Assembly: GCA_964590725.1 (NCBI GenBank)
Contig: CAZPWF010000005.1
Coordinates: 1 to 46,785 of the forward strand
Direction of reading: 5' to 3'
Length of the DNA stretch: 46,785 nucleotides
Source of the DNA: CAZPWF01 sp964590725
GTDB lineage: Bacteria; Patescibacteriota; Saccharimonadia; Saccharimonadales; JACQNP01
Shown here: positions 16,218 to 23,194 of the stretch, one piece after another
Position numbering within the stretch: the stretch's first letter is position 1
Layout of the letters: every line of letters starts with the position of its first letter
Translations under genes and position numbers: made by a program
The notes under the pieces: generated by a model
The model's database searches: none
Told to the model about the DNA's origin: nothing
The model's input: only the letters and a program-made list of their open reading frames with translations

Positions 16218-17422
16218 GCAAAGCAATAGTACTTTATCTGCACGTACATCAACCCTACCGGGTTAGACATTACACAATATTTGATGCAGGCACCAGGCAC
16301 AATTACTTTGAAGCGCCTGAAGGAGATCGAACAAACAACAAAGACATACTACAAAAGGTTGCGCAAAAATCTTATATTCCAACCAATGCAAAACTTATTG
16401 AGTTGTTACACAAGCATCCCGAGCTCAAATTGAGTTTATCTATTACTGGCACAGTATTGGAACAGCTCGAAAAATGGTCGCCAGAAGCGTTGCAAAGTTT
16501 TCAAGAGCTCGTAGCAAGCGGTCGTGTTGAAATAGTCGCAGAAACATATCATCATAGTTTGGCTTTCTTCTATTCTCTCGCGGAGTTTGAAGTACAGGTA
16601 GAGATGCATAAAACAAAAATCCAACAACTTTTCGGGCAAACCCCACAGGTATTTCGAAATACTGAGTTAAGCTACAACAACGATCTTGCCTATTGGGCTG
16701 ATAAAGCAGGTTATAAAGGGATTCTAACCGAAGGTTGGGATCCGATATTAGGCTGGCGCAGTCCAAACTACGTATATAGACCAACCTACACCAACAACAT
16801 TCGTCTTCTGCTGAAAAATTATAAACTCAGCGATGATATTGCTTTTAGGTTTGGCGATCGTAATTGGAGTGAGTGGCCACTAACCGCAGACAAGTTTTCC
16901 CATTGGCTTAGCGAAACTGGTGACGCAACTAACTTCAATCTATTTATGGATTATGAAACTTTCGGCGAGCATCAATGGCAAGACTCTGGGATATTTGAGT
17001 TCTTACATCACTTACCTAATCAATGGCTAAAAACAGAAGGCAATACCTTTATGACGGTTAGCGAGGTTATAGATAATTTTGATCCTGTCGATCAAATTAG
17101 CGTGCCAGATACTATAACATGGGCAGACACAGAAAGAGATTTAAGCGCATGGGTCGGCAATCCTATGCAACAGGAGGCTTTGTCGGCGATCTATAGTATC
17201 CAAGAGAATGTAATTAAATCTAATGACTTAGAGTTAATTGAAGATTGGCGAAGATTACAAACTTCAGATCATTTTTATTACATGTGTACAAAATATTTTA
17301 ATGACGGTGACATACATGCCTACTTTAGTCCTTACGAAAACCCCTACGAGGCATATATTAACTTTATGAATAGTTGGCATGATGTTAAGTTCAGACTTGC
17401 AGAAAAAGGGTTGGTAAGCTAG
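16214..17422 (+). CDS. GH57 alpha-amylase-type glycoside hydrolase
   Basis: 402 aa. The GH57 signature HVHQP is at residues 10-14. GRVEIVAETYHHSL follows near 104, and FRNTELSYNNDLA holds the likely nucleophile Glu151. LFMDYETFGEHQW holds the likely acid Asp, near residue 240. The enzyme cleaves or rearranges alpha-glucans. No signal peptide is seen, so it acts inside the cell. ATGA overlap with glgA couples the two. This architecture is common beside GT5-like synthases in archaea and some CPR. Confidence 0.88.
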   Translation: MSKAIVLYLHVHQPYRVRHYTIFDAGTRHNYFEAPEGDRTNNKDILQKVAQKSYIPTNAKLIELLHKHPELKLSLSITGTVLEQLEKWSPEALQSFQELVASGRVEIVAETYHHSLAFFYSLAEFEVQVEMHKTKIQQLFGQTPQVFRNTELSYNNDLAYWADKAGYKGILTEGWDPILGWRSPNYVYRPTYTNNIRLLLKNYKLSDDIAFRFGDRNWSEWPLTADKFSHWLSETGDATNFNLFMDYETFGEHQWQDSGIFEFLHHLPNQWLKTEGNTFMTVSEVIDNFDPVDQISVPDTITWADTERDLSAWVGNPMQQEALSAIYSIQENVIKSNDLELIEDWRRLQTSDHFYYMCTKYFNDGDIHAYFSPYENPYEAYINFMNSWHDVKFRLAEKGLVS

Positions 17423-17424
17423 CT

Positions 17425-19356
17425 GTGGGTAGGCCTGTTATTCTTGGAAACGGAAGTTTAACGGTAGGCCTAAACGAGCTCGGATTAGTCCATGATTTCT
17501 ACTATCCATATGTAGGACTTGACAACCTAACAACTGCTAGAAGCGTTCATCATAAGATAGGGGTTTGGGTAGATGGGGTTTTTAGCTGGATAGAGGATGG
17601 GGGCTGGGATATTAGCGTTAATTTTAGCAGTGACGCACTAGTCAGTTCAGTTCGTATGCAGAATGACGACTTGCGCATTGAGCTTCTGTTTCAAGATTTT
17701 GTTGATAGCAGTCAAAATGTTTTTTGTCGACGAATTAGCGTAACCAATCAATCGACTGATTTTGCTGACATTCGCATATTTATGCATCAGGTATTTCAGA
17801 TCTCACAAAGTGGACGTGCAGATACCGCCCTGTTCGAACCCGAAGAGCATTACGTTCTTGACTACAAAGGCCGCTGTTGCCTGCTTGTCTATGGGCAAGA
17901 TCAGTCAGGTAACCCATTTGATCAATATGCCGTAGGAAATTACGGTATCGAAGGTAAAGAAGGAACATTTAGAGACGCAGAGGACGGTGAACTGTCTGGA
18001 AGTGCTGTCGAACACGGCGGCGTAGATTCTGTTATCCGGTTCAGTACTCCGCTAAAATCAAATGAGAGTTCAGACATAGATTATTGGATTGTTGCAGCTG
18101 ACTCACAGTTCAAAGCCGAAGAAATTCATTTACAAATAAAAAAAGAAGGCCTGTCGCATCGACTAGCTAATACGGAACATTACTGGAACACCTGGCTATC
18201 GATTGCCGCAAACAAACTTCACAATGTCGACAGTAAGTATCAAGAGATGACTAAAAAATCTCTAATGATAATAAAAGCCCACACCGACAAGCGTGGCGGC
18301 ATCATCGCATCATGCGATTCCTCTATCTACAATTACGGACGCGACTACTATAGCTACGTTTGGCCTAGAGATGGCGCTTACGCTATGTGGCCACTCATAC
18401 GCCTAGGTTATACTGATGAGCCAAAAAAGTTTTTTGAGTTTTGTCGTGACATCTTAACGCCTGAGGGTTATTTGATGCACAAGTATCAACCCGACAGAGC
18501 AATTGGCAGTACATGGCATCCCTTAATTCACGATCGTCACAAAGAATTAGCTATCCAGGAAGATGAAACAGCAATAATTATTTATATGCTGGGTGAATTT
18601 TATGAACAAAACAAAGACCAAGATTATATTCAAAATCTCTACCCTACCTTTATACAACCAGCCGCAAACTACCTGGCACGATACATAGATCAGCAAACTG
18701 GGTTGCCACATGCTAGCTATGACTTATGGGAAGAGAAGTTTCAAACGAGCACATACACTACCGCCGTAGTCTACCAAGCGCTTTTGGTTGCAGCAGAGTT
18801 TGCTACAATGTTCGATTATCCAGATGATGCTGTTTTATGGGAAGAGACGGCAGAATCTATACTTAAAAATTCTAGTGTGTTTTTTGAACCATCTATAGGC
18901 GCGTTTAGAAAAGGCTTTTTACTTCAAAAAGATGGTTCACTAACTTTCGACAATACTCTAGATGTGTCTAGCGTATACGGAATAATGATGTTTGGTATGC
19001 ACAATAGTCAGCCTTTAGAAATTCAACAATCGCTACAAAAGATTGAAAATACGTTATTAGACAAATCACCTTCAGGCGGAACACCACGATATGAAAATGA
19101 CAATTACTTTGCATCTGAGCCAAAATATTTAGGAAATCCATGGATAGTTACGACACTGTGGGTAGCGCAATATTACACTCGCATAAATGTGCCAGGAAAA
19201 GCATCAGAACTCATAGATTGGGCGATATCAATGGCTCTACCGAGCGGCGTACTTCCGGAACAAGTAAACCCTCAGACTGGTCAGCCCGTTTCGGTCACTC
19301 CTCTTGTATGGAGTCACGCCGAGTTTATCAATACGGTATTGGATGTGTCTAAATAA
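17425..19356 (+). CDS. GH15 glucoamylase-family glycoside hydrolase
   Basis: 643 aa, GTG start 2 bases after the GH57 stop. The N-terminal beta-sandwich begins VILGNGSLTVGLNELGLVHDFYYP. The (alpha/alpha)6 domain contains SYVWPRDGAYAMWPLIRLGY, the catalytic acid in DLWEEKF (Glu436 or 437) and the catalytic base in LPEQVNPQTGQPVS (Glu612). It releases glucose from alpha-glucan ends. It has no signal peptide. With glgA and GH57 it forms a storage-glucan build-and-use cassette. Confidence 0.9.
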   Translation: MGRPVILGNGSLTVGLNELGLVHDFYYPYVGLDNLTTARSVHHKIGVWVDGVFSWIEDGGWDISVNFSSDALVSSVRMQNDDLRIELLFQDFVDSSQNVFCRRISVTNQSTDFADIRIFMHQVFQISQSGRADTALFEPEEHYVLDYKGRCCLLVYGQDQSGNPFDQYAVGNYGIEGKEGTFRDAEDGELSGSAVEHGGVDSVIRFSTPLKSNESSDIDYWIVAADSQFKAEEIHLQIKKEGLSHRLANTEHYWNTWLSIAANKLHNVDSKYQEMTKKSLMIIKAHTDKRGGIIASCDSSIYNYGRDYYSYVWPRDGAYAMWPLIRLGYTDEPKKFFEFCRDILTPEGYLMHKYQPDRAIGSTWHPLIHDRHKELAIQEDETAIIIYMLGEFYEQNKDQDYIQNLYPTFIQPAANYLARYIDQQTGLPHASYDLWEEKFQTSTYTTAVVYQALLVAAEFATMFDYPDDAVLWEETAESILKNSSVFFEPSIGAFRKGFLLQKDGSLTFDNTLDVSSVYGIMMFGMHNSQPLEIQQSLQKIENTLLDKSPSGGTPRYENDNYFASEPKYLGNPWIVTTLWVAQYYTRINVPGKASELIDWAISMALPSGVLPEQVNPQTGQPVSVTPLVWSHAEFINTVLDVSK

Positions 19357-19358
19357 AA

Positions 19359-19379
19359 AACGCCTCTTCAAGAGACGTT
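19359..19379 (-). terminator. Terminator between GH15 and rpmG
   Basis: AACGCCTCTT/AAGAGACGTT, 9 of 10 pairs. On the minus strand it is followed by TTTTTTATT, so it ends rpmG. It may also slow transcription from GH15. Confidence 0.7.
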
Positions 19380-19403
19380 AGTGTCGTATTCGATGCGAAA
19401 GTT

Positions 19404-19607
19404 TTATTTGCGACCCTTAACAACGTTTCGACCAAGATTTTTCTTAGTTTCAACATATAAAACATGCTTACGAAGCACTGGGTCGTACTTTCTTAGACTC
19501 AATTTATCAGGAGTATTCATCGTATTCTTTACTGTGTAGTAATGACGATGTCCACTTTCCTCAGACACTAGTCCAATTGTTTTGCGTTTGTCACCTTTTT
19601 TTGCCAT
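19404..19607 (-). CDS. rpmG: Ribosomal protein bL33
   Basis: 67 aa against about 50 in most bacteria; the added part is a basic C-terminal tail (KNLGRNVVKGRK). The core KRKTIGLVSEESGHRHYYTVKNTMNTPDKLSLRKYDPVLRKHVLY is typical, with the Cys pairs of the zinc form absent. A TATATT box ends 6 bases before the ATG with no SD, so a leaderless mRNA is likely. Confidence 0.93.
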   Translation of the reverse strand: MAKKGDKRKTIGLVSEESGHRHYYTVKNTMNTPDKLSLRKYDPVLRKHVLYVETKKNLGRNVVKGRK

Positions 19608-19613
19608 AACTTG

Positions 19614-19619
19614 AATATA
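19614..19619 (-). promoter_or_regulatory. -10 box of rpmG, leaderless
   Basis: TATATT on the minus strand with CAAGTT (6 bases) to the ATG at 19607. Confidence 0.4.
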
Positions 19620-19660
19620 TTAACAGATAGAACTTCGTTTTACAACACCTTTACAAATTT

Positions 19661-19735
19661 TGGAGCCGTTGTGGGGACTTGAACCCCAGACCCCCTCCTT
19701 ACCATGGAGGTGCTCTACCACTGAGCTACAACGGC
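19661..19735 (-). tRNA. tRNA-Thr (GGU anticodon)
   Basis: 75 bases with acceptor GCCGTTG/CAACGGC, U discriminator and encoded CCA. The anticodon loop ATGGTAA in a CCTCC/GGAGG stem gives GGU. Its 5' end overlaps the last 10 bases of the upstream protein gene. Confidence 0.96.
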
Positions 19736-20250
19736 ACAGATGATATTCTAGCATCTTTTTTGATTGGACTCATCTGAATTAATCCAGATATAAAAGATAC
19801 GCGCTCGTCCCGACTTAAAAATGCAATTTCACCAATATAAGCTAGTAAATTTGGTTCACTATCTTTAGTAGATGTATTGATATTTTCTATTTTATTTAGA
19901 CTATATGGATTTTTTGTTCTATATTCGACCAAAAGAGGAACAAAACTTTCTTCATCATTTTCATCGCCACCAGTTCGTCGCCAAATTATTTCTTTTTTAA
20001 ATGCCTCTTCTATTGGGTATTCAGTAGAGAGGGGCAAACCTCGAACCTCATCTGACGGTTCTGGCTTATTATATATTTCTGCAACCGTCGAACGTTGCTC
20101 ATTAACACTTTTTATATAATGCAAAACTCTATTGCCTGCATCATCTGCAGAGAAGCCCCTGACATCGTATGTGCCTTGACCACAAATAACACTATACCAA
20201 GAAGGCACTTCTGTTTCTTGATTGGTTATTTCACAATTTATAAAGCTCAC
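19726..20250 (-). CDS. Hypothetical protein overlapping tRNA-Thr
   Basis: 174 aa with a probable GTG start at 20250 preceded by GGAATTGA. Family not recognised. The protein is acidic and polar, with no membrane segment or obvious motif; the middle holds EEAFKKEIIWRRTGGDENDEE. The stop TAG is formed by the first bases of tRNA-Thr (its GTAG), so the end of the gene depends on the tRNA. The start is uncertain. Confidence 0.55.
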   Translation of the reverse strand: MSFINCEITNQETEVPSWYSVICGQGTYDVRGFSADDAGNRVLHYIKSVNEQRSTVAEIYNKPEPSDEVRGLPLSTEYPIEEAFKKEIIWRRTGGDENDEESFVPLLVEYRTKNPYSLNKIENINTSTKDSEPNLLAYIGEIAFLSRDERVSFISGLIQMSPIKKDARISSVPL

Positions 20251-20411
20251 TCAATTCCGTTCGTTATATTAAGATTATCAAATTTAACAAAACAAATCTA
20301 CGCATTAAGTAGAGAAACATTCAAATGCTCTGATTTGATCATACTTAACTTCGATTATTAATAACATTGAGTCAATAAATTACTGTATCGTCAGAAATAG
20401 AGAAATCAGAA

Positions 20412-20594
20412 CTATTTTGAAGTAGTTTGTTTAGATTCTTCAGTTATCGGCATCTCTATATTTACCCAAATATCATCGTCTTTACATTCGTAGGTTGATT
20501 TACCATATTCTTTAAATTCTTTGCCAGTGTAAGAGTTGTTAGTAATTTCCCAACGAACTTTACGCATTGGCTTGCTGCATTTAGGGCAATTCAT
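20412..20594 (-). CDS. Small zinc-ribbon-like protein
   Basis: 60 aa. It starts MNCPKCSKPMRKV, a CxxC knuckle, with one more Cys in STYECKDDD, where a full zinc ribbon would have CxxC. Only three Cys are present, so zinc binding is unsure. No SD; a TGTTACAAT box ends 6 bases before the ATG. It stands alone between terminators. Function unknown. Confidence 0.65.
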   Translation of the reverse strand: MNCPKCSKPMRKVRWEITNNSYTGKEFKEYGKSTYECKDDDIWVNIEMPITEESKQTTSK

Positions 20595-20600
20595 GATGCT

Positions 20601-20609
20601 ATTGTAACA
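20601..20609 (-). promoter_or_regulatory. Extended -10 promoter, leaderless gene
   Basis: TGTTACAAT on the minus strand, 6 bases before the ATG at 20594, directly after the terminator of the upstream gene. Confidence 0.55.
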
Positions 20610-20613
20610 AAAT

Positions 20614-20633
20614 GAACGTCATTTCGGACGTTC
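20614..20633 (-). terminator. Terminator hairpin
   Basis: GAACGTC (20614-20620) and GACGTTC (20627-20633), a 7-bp stem followed on the minus strand by ATTTTG. It ends the gene at 20691-21089. Confidence 0.6.
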
Positions 20634-20690
20634 TTAATGCTTTACAGCTTGGTGCATCGTACTGGCTGAGGTCAGAACTTTGTTAGTTAT

Positions 20691-21089
20691 TTAATATGCC
20701 GCGTCCACGGGCTGTAGAGTTACGCCATCTTGGTGAAGTTCTCCAACTAGTCTTTCGTTGGTATCTAGGGTTCTTGCTACAAAGGTTACTATTGGGAACT
20801 CGGTCCCGAGTATTATAGATTCTGGGTCTGTTGGGGCCTCAGTATCTATAACTACACCCGTTACTCTTGCCAGCAAGTTATTGACTGGAGTTACTCTGCC
20901 TGCCCACTCGAGTTCACGGTTAGTCAACGTGCCGCTAACTTGTACTTCTCTTCCTTCAAGTAGATTTGCTACAATAGCAAGCAGTCCGAGTGATTCGTTG
21001 CTATGCGTCTGCCTCACTGCTTCTTGAGTCTCACCTATACGTACTAGTATTTCTGATAATTCAATATCTTGGTCTACAACATTTGCCAT
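20691..21089 (-). CDS. Hypothetical acidic protein
   Basis: 132 aa from an ATG with AGGAGG 5 bases upstream. Family not recognised. The first half is helical (DIELSEILVRIGETQEAVRQTH). The second half looks beta-rich (REVQVSGTLTNRELEWAGRVTPVNNLLARVTGVVIDTE). No signal peptide or membrane segment. It has its own promoter and terminator, so it is a single-gene unit. Confidence 0.65.
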   Translation of the reverse strand: MANVVDQDIELSEILVRIGETQEAVRQTHSNESLGLLAIVANLLEGREVQVSGTLTNRELEWAGRVTPVNNLLARVTGVVIDTEAPTDPESIILGTEFPIVTFVARTLDTNERLVGELHQDGVTLQPVDAAY

Positions 21090-21110
21090 TTGATCCTCCT
21101 ATTCATAGTT

Positions 21111-21139
21111 ATTATGACTTTGTACAATATCTGAAGCAA
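21111..21139 (-). promoter_or_regulatory. Promoter of the 21089 gene
   Basis: TTGCTT (21134-21139), 17 bases, CATAAT (21111-21116) on the minus strand; leader of about 16 bases with AGGAGG. Confidence 0.55.
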
Positions 21140-21179
21140 GCATAAGCGAATTGGTGCAGTGTTATTAGTCAGGTTAGAA

Positions 21180-21830
21180 CTAGATTTCTTGACTCACACA
21201 GCTTTCAATCTGCATGAACTCAACATCGAACTTGCCTAAGACCTCAGCTAACCTTGCATATATTCCGATTCGTGCGTCTTCGTTCCAATGCCAGTCGTGA
21301 AGTGGCACGACGATTTTTGGCTTATCAGCCATTGACTCAATCATTTTAGAGAAACCAACCACAGCACCCCAGGGTCCTCCATTGATCGCACCTGCGAGTA
21401 TTCGTGCTCCGTAAGCGCTAGTTAGTGTTTGACAATCACCGCTAATGAGTATATCGCTAAAGATAACATAGCTTGTGTGCTCTGGTTGCTTATCAAACCA
21501 CGGGGACAAGTCTGCATGTTCTGACTTAATGAATTGGACGTCTTCATCTTTACTGCTTAATAAGCCTGTAATACCCCATTCCTTAAGGGTGTCCACTATT
21601 TCTTGAGTGCCGTACCACTTTGCATTTGGCGAAGCTTGCATCACTGTACGAGCAAATTCTTTACTGAAATGATCAGAATGGTTATGGGTAACAATGACCG
21701 TAGATATATTTGAGAAATCCGTTTTCTTTACTTTTTCATCTTGCCAGCTGTACACGCCAGGATCGACAAGTATTTTCTTATCACCTTTTTCAACGAGTAA
21801 GCAAGAATGTACTAATTTAGTAATCTTCAT
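21180..21830 (-). CDS. MBL-fold metallo-hydrolase (UlaG/YtnP-like)
   Basis: 216 aa from the ATG at 21830; longer reading runs back into the noncoding element and is rejected. KILVDPGVYSW and the metal motif THNHSDH (HxHxDH) near residue 60 define the MBL fold, with SGDCQT and PLHDWHW giving later ligands. Related proteins include L-ascorbate-6-phosphate lactonase and RomA-like enzymes; the substrate is unknown. A TGCTATGAT box ends 6 bases before the ATG with no SD. Confidence 0.85.
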   Translation of the reverse strand: MKITKLVHSCLLVEKGDKKILVDPGVYSWQDEKVKKTDFSNISTVIVTHNHSDHFSKEFARTVMQASPNAKWYGTQEIVDTLKEWGITGLLSSKDEDVQFIKSEHADLSPWFDKQPEHTSYVIFSDILISGDCQTLTSAYGARILAGAINGGPWGAVVGFSKMIESMADKPKIVVPLHDWHWNEDARIGIYARLAEVLGKFDVEFMQIESCVSQEI

Positions 21831-21836
21831 ACATAT

Positions 21837-21845
21837 ATCATAGCA
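21837..21845 (-). promoter_or_regulatory. Extended -10 promoter of MBL-fold gene
   Basis: TGCTATGAT on the minus strand, 6 bases before the ATG at 21830; predicts a leaderless mRNA. Confidence 0.55.
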
Positions 21846-21850
21846 AACAA

Positions 21851-21874
21851 AAAGACTCTCCGTAGAAAGTCTTT
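21851..21874 (-). terminator. Terminator after the tRNA-Tyr-like element
   Basis: AAAGACT (21851-21857) with AGTCTTT (21868-21874), followed on the minus strand by TTGTTT. It lies 14 bases after the CCA-like end of the structured element. Confidence 0.65.
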
Positions 21875-21887
21875 GGCATAAGCGGTA

Positions 21888-22020
21888 TGGTGCAGGGTGT
21901 AGACTGCGCACATCTGCACCCGTTCTCGGAACAAGCTCCTGCGAGCGGGCTGGATGACCGAACCTACGAAGGTGTCCGCTCCACGGACTAGCCTTCGTAG
22001 CACGAAACCACGTCACTAAA
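21888..22020 (-). ncRNA. tRNA-Tyr-derived structured RNA element
   Basis: The minus strand begins like tRNA-Tyr (GGTTTAGTGACGTGGT against GGGTTAGTGAAGCGGT). It shares CCTTCGTAGGTTCG with the tRNA T-arm and ends with the same CTACACCCTGCACCA. In between are a new hairpin (9 bp at 21964-21972 with 21992-22000, plus 5 bp GTCCG/CGGAC inside), an insert of about 50 bases after the T-loop, and further stems at 21919-21949 and 21895-21921 that exclude each other. The acceptor stem cannot form, so it is not a working tRNA. It is either a decayed tRNA or a new RNA built from one. Confidence 0.55.
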
Positions 22021-22022
22021 CC

Positions 22023-22050
22023 AAAATAAAACACCCACTATTGTGGGCGT
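22023..22050 (-). terminator. Terminator of tRNA-Tyr
   Basis: On the minus-strand RNA ACGCCCAC pairs with GUGGGUGU (8 bp with one U-G), followed by UUUAUUUU. It starts 7 bases after the tRNA. Confidence 0.8.
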
Positions 22051-22057
22051 CATATTT

Positions 22058-22143
22058 TGGTGCAGGGTGTAGGATTCGAACCTACGAAGGCATAAGCCAA
22101 CAGATTTACAGTCTGTCGTGTTTGACCGCTTCACTAACCCTGC
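22058..22143 (-). tRNA. tRNA-Tyr (GUA anticodon)
   Basis: 86 bases with a long variable arm, as expected for bacterial tRNA-Tyr. The acceptor is GCAGGGT/ACCCTGC, discriminator A, CCA encoded. The anticodon loop TGTAAAT gives GUA, and the T-arm is GTAGG-TTCGAAT-CCTAC. Confidence 0.97.
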
Positions 22144-22157
22144 TCGTCGACCCGTAA

Positions 22158-22259
22158 TACTAAGTTTGCCTAGATGGCTGCAAAATGAATTTCTAACCAT
22201 CAACAGCAATCTTAGTAAGTGGTATCCTCTTCAAATTCATGAATCCACTCACGAATTTG
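22158..22259 (-). ncRNA. Two hairpins between tRNA-Thr and tRNA-Tyr
   Basis: In transcription order the first is an 11-bp stem (22232-22242 with 22249-22259), perfect only on the minus strand because one pair is G-U there. The second is nested: TACTAAG/CTTAGTA (22158-22164 with 22211-22217), then TTGC/GCAA, then GATGG/CCATC closing a 19-base loop. They may guide processing of the tRNA precursor. Confidence 0.5.
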
Positions 22260-22276
22260 GCAAAAACACATAATTA

Positions 22277-22353
22277 TGGAGCCACCTGTCGGATTCGAAC
22301 CGACGACCCCCTGTTTACAAAACAGGTGCTCTAACCAACTGAGCTAAGGTGGC
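22277..22353 (-). tRNA. tRNA-Thr (UGU anticodon)
   Basis: 77 bases. Acceptor GCCACCT/AGGTGGC, discriminator U, encoded CCA. The anticodon stem CCTGT/ACAGG with loop TTTGTAA gives UGU, reading ACA. It differs clearly from tRNA-Thr(GGU) at 19661. Confidence 0.97.
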
Positions 22354-22378
22354 TCGTCAGAATCGACGGTCATTTTTC

Positions 22379-22401
22379 ACAAAAGAAATTTCTTCTTTTG
22401 T
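22379..22401 (-). terminator. 9-bp hairpin after the rod RNA
   Basis: ACAAAAGAA/TTCTTTTGT with a 5-base loop. It sits where a terminator or processing site of the rod-shaped RNA would be, but lacks a good U-tract on the minus strand. Confidence 0.4.
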
Positions 22402-22403
22402 TT

Positions 22404-22508
22404 CACTTTCTAGTCGCTTCTTCCTTTTAGTTTTCCAAACAGTCGAATCGGCATAGCCGCTCCTTGGTTTGAAAAACTAGTTCAGGGAAACGAAGTACCC
22501 GGAAAGTG
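22404..22508 (-). ncRNA. Rod-shaped structured RNA, unidentified
   Basis: Coaxial stems pair the two halves: 7 bp (22404-22410 with 22502-22508); 8 bp with a 2-base bulge (22417-22424 with 22486-22495); and 13 bp (22428-22440 with 22467-22479), which is fully paired only on the minus strand because one pair is U-G. A CGGC/GCCG tip closes it. About 105 bases with no ORF. I see neither the SRP RNA core (GGAAGCAGCC type) nor RNase P or tmRNA motifs. It lies upstream of two tRNAs on the same strand and may share their transcript. Confidence 0.55.
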
Positions 22509-22533
22509 TATCAGAACAGGGGTTAAATAACAA
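22505..22533 (-). promoter_or_regulatory. Promoter of the noncoding block
   Basis: TTGTTA (22528-22533), 17 bases, TACACT (22505-22510) with TGA before it, on the minus strand. It lies over the stop codon of the TPR gene. A start near 22498 would omit the outermost 7-bp stem of the rod. Confidence 0.5.
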
Positions 22534-23176
22534 CACGTTTTGGTCGAACAACCTTTTTAGGCCGACCTGTCGGAGTTACCATCTTTTTTAGTTTGTCAGC
22601 CAACAGATCTGCCTCTGCTTGTTTTCCAGCAGCTTCATAGGCTTTTATGAGTAGTGAGTAGCTCTCATTGTTTGGCTCTAGCTCAACCGCCCTCTCTAGT
22701 TCTTGCAGCATAAGTTTAGTATTGCCTAGTTTTTCTTGTACCTTGGCGTAGGCGATGTGTCTTGCAGCCAGTTCTTCCTCAATCTTGAGGGCTTGTTCAA
22801 ATGCGGTCGAAGCTTTTGGATAATTCTCGGTTTCATAATATATAAGGCCTAGATTATGTAAACTCGAGGCGGTCGGTTCTATGCTAGAGGCTATTTCGAA
22901 ACAATCAATTGCATCTTTATATTCTTTTTGTTTTGCGTACAGTATTCCAAGACGATTATAAGCAGCTGCATTTTTTTGATCGATCTTAAGTATAGTTAAT
23001 AAAGCTTTTTCGGCCCGTAAAAAACGGTTTTCACGCATTCCTTGATGCGCAATATCCCAAAGACTGCCCATGCGGTCACTAATTTTTCGCGGAATATCAC
23101 CCAACTCTTCATCGCTAGCGTTGATGCTACGAAACATTATGACTGCAAAAATAAATAAAACTACTAATCCAAGCAT
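22523..23176 (-). CDS. Membrane-anchored TPR protein
   Basis: 217 aa. One N-terminal membrane helix (MLGLVVLFIFAVIMFRSI) is followed by a cytoplasmic or outer region with about four TPR repeats (NAAAYNRLGILYAKQKEYKDAIDCFEIA, then SSLHNLGLIYYETENYPKASTAFEQA). The C-terminal tail is basic (GRPKKVVRPKRVV). It is probably a scaffold; the partner is unknown. It follows holB by 18 bases. A TATAAT box lies 12 bases before the ATG inside the end of holB. Confidence 0.8.
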   Translation of the reverse strand: MLGLVVLFIFAVIMFRSINASDEELGDIPRKISDRMGSLWDIAHQGMRENRFLRAEKALLTILKIDQKNAAAYNRLGILYAKQKEYKDAIDCFEIASSIEPTASSLHNLGLIYYETENYPKASTAFEQALKIEEELAARHIAYAKVQEKLGNTKLMLQELERAVELEPNNESYSLLIKAYEAAGKQAEADLLADKLKKMVTPTGRPKKVVRPKRVVI

Positions 23177-23194
23177 GTTCAGAACTTCATTATA

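Noticed and set aside
4722..21149. GCAAGCATAAGCGA occurs at 4722-4735 and 21136-21149
   Set aside because: A single 14-base match is expected by chance in a window of this size; no structure or third copy was seen.
21831..22034. N-terminal extension of the MBL-fold protein across the noncoding element
   Set aside because: The extension is read from tRNA-like sequence and a terminator; the ATG at 21830 fits the family start.
21851..22533. tmRNA, RNase P RNA or SRP RNA in the noncoding block
   Set aside because: None of their conserved motifs were recognised; a covariance-model search is still needed.
22404..22533. A CRISPR array or tracr RNA
   Set aside because: There are no regularly spaced repeats anywhere in the window and no cas genes.
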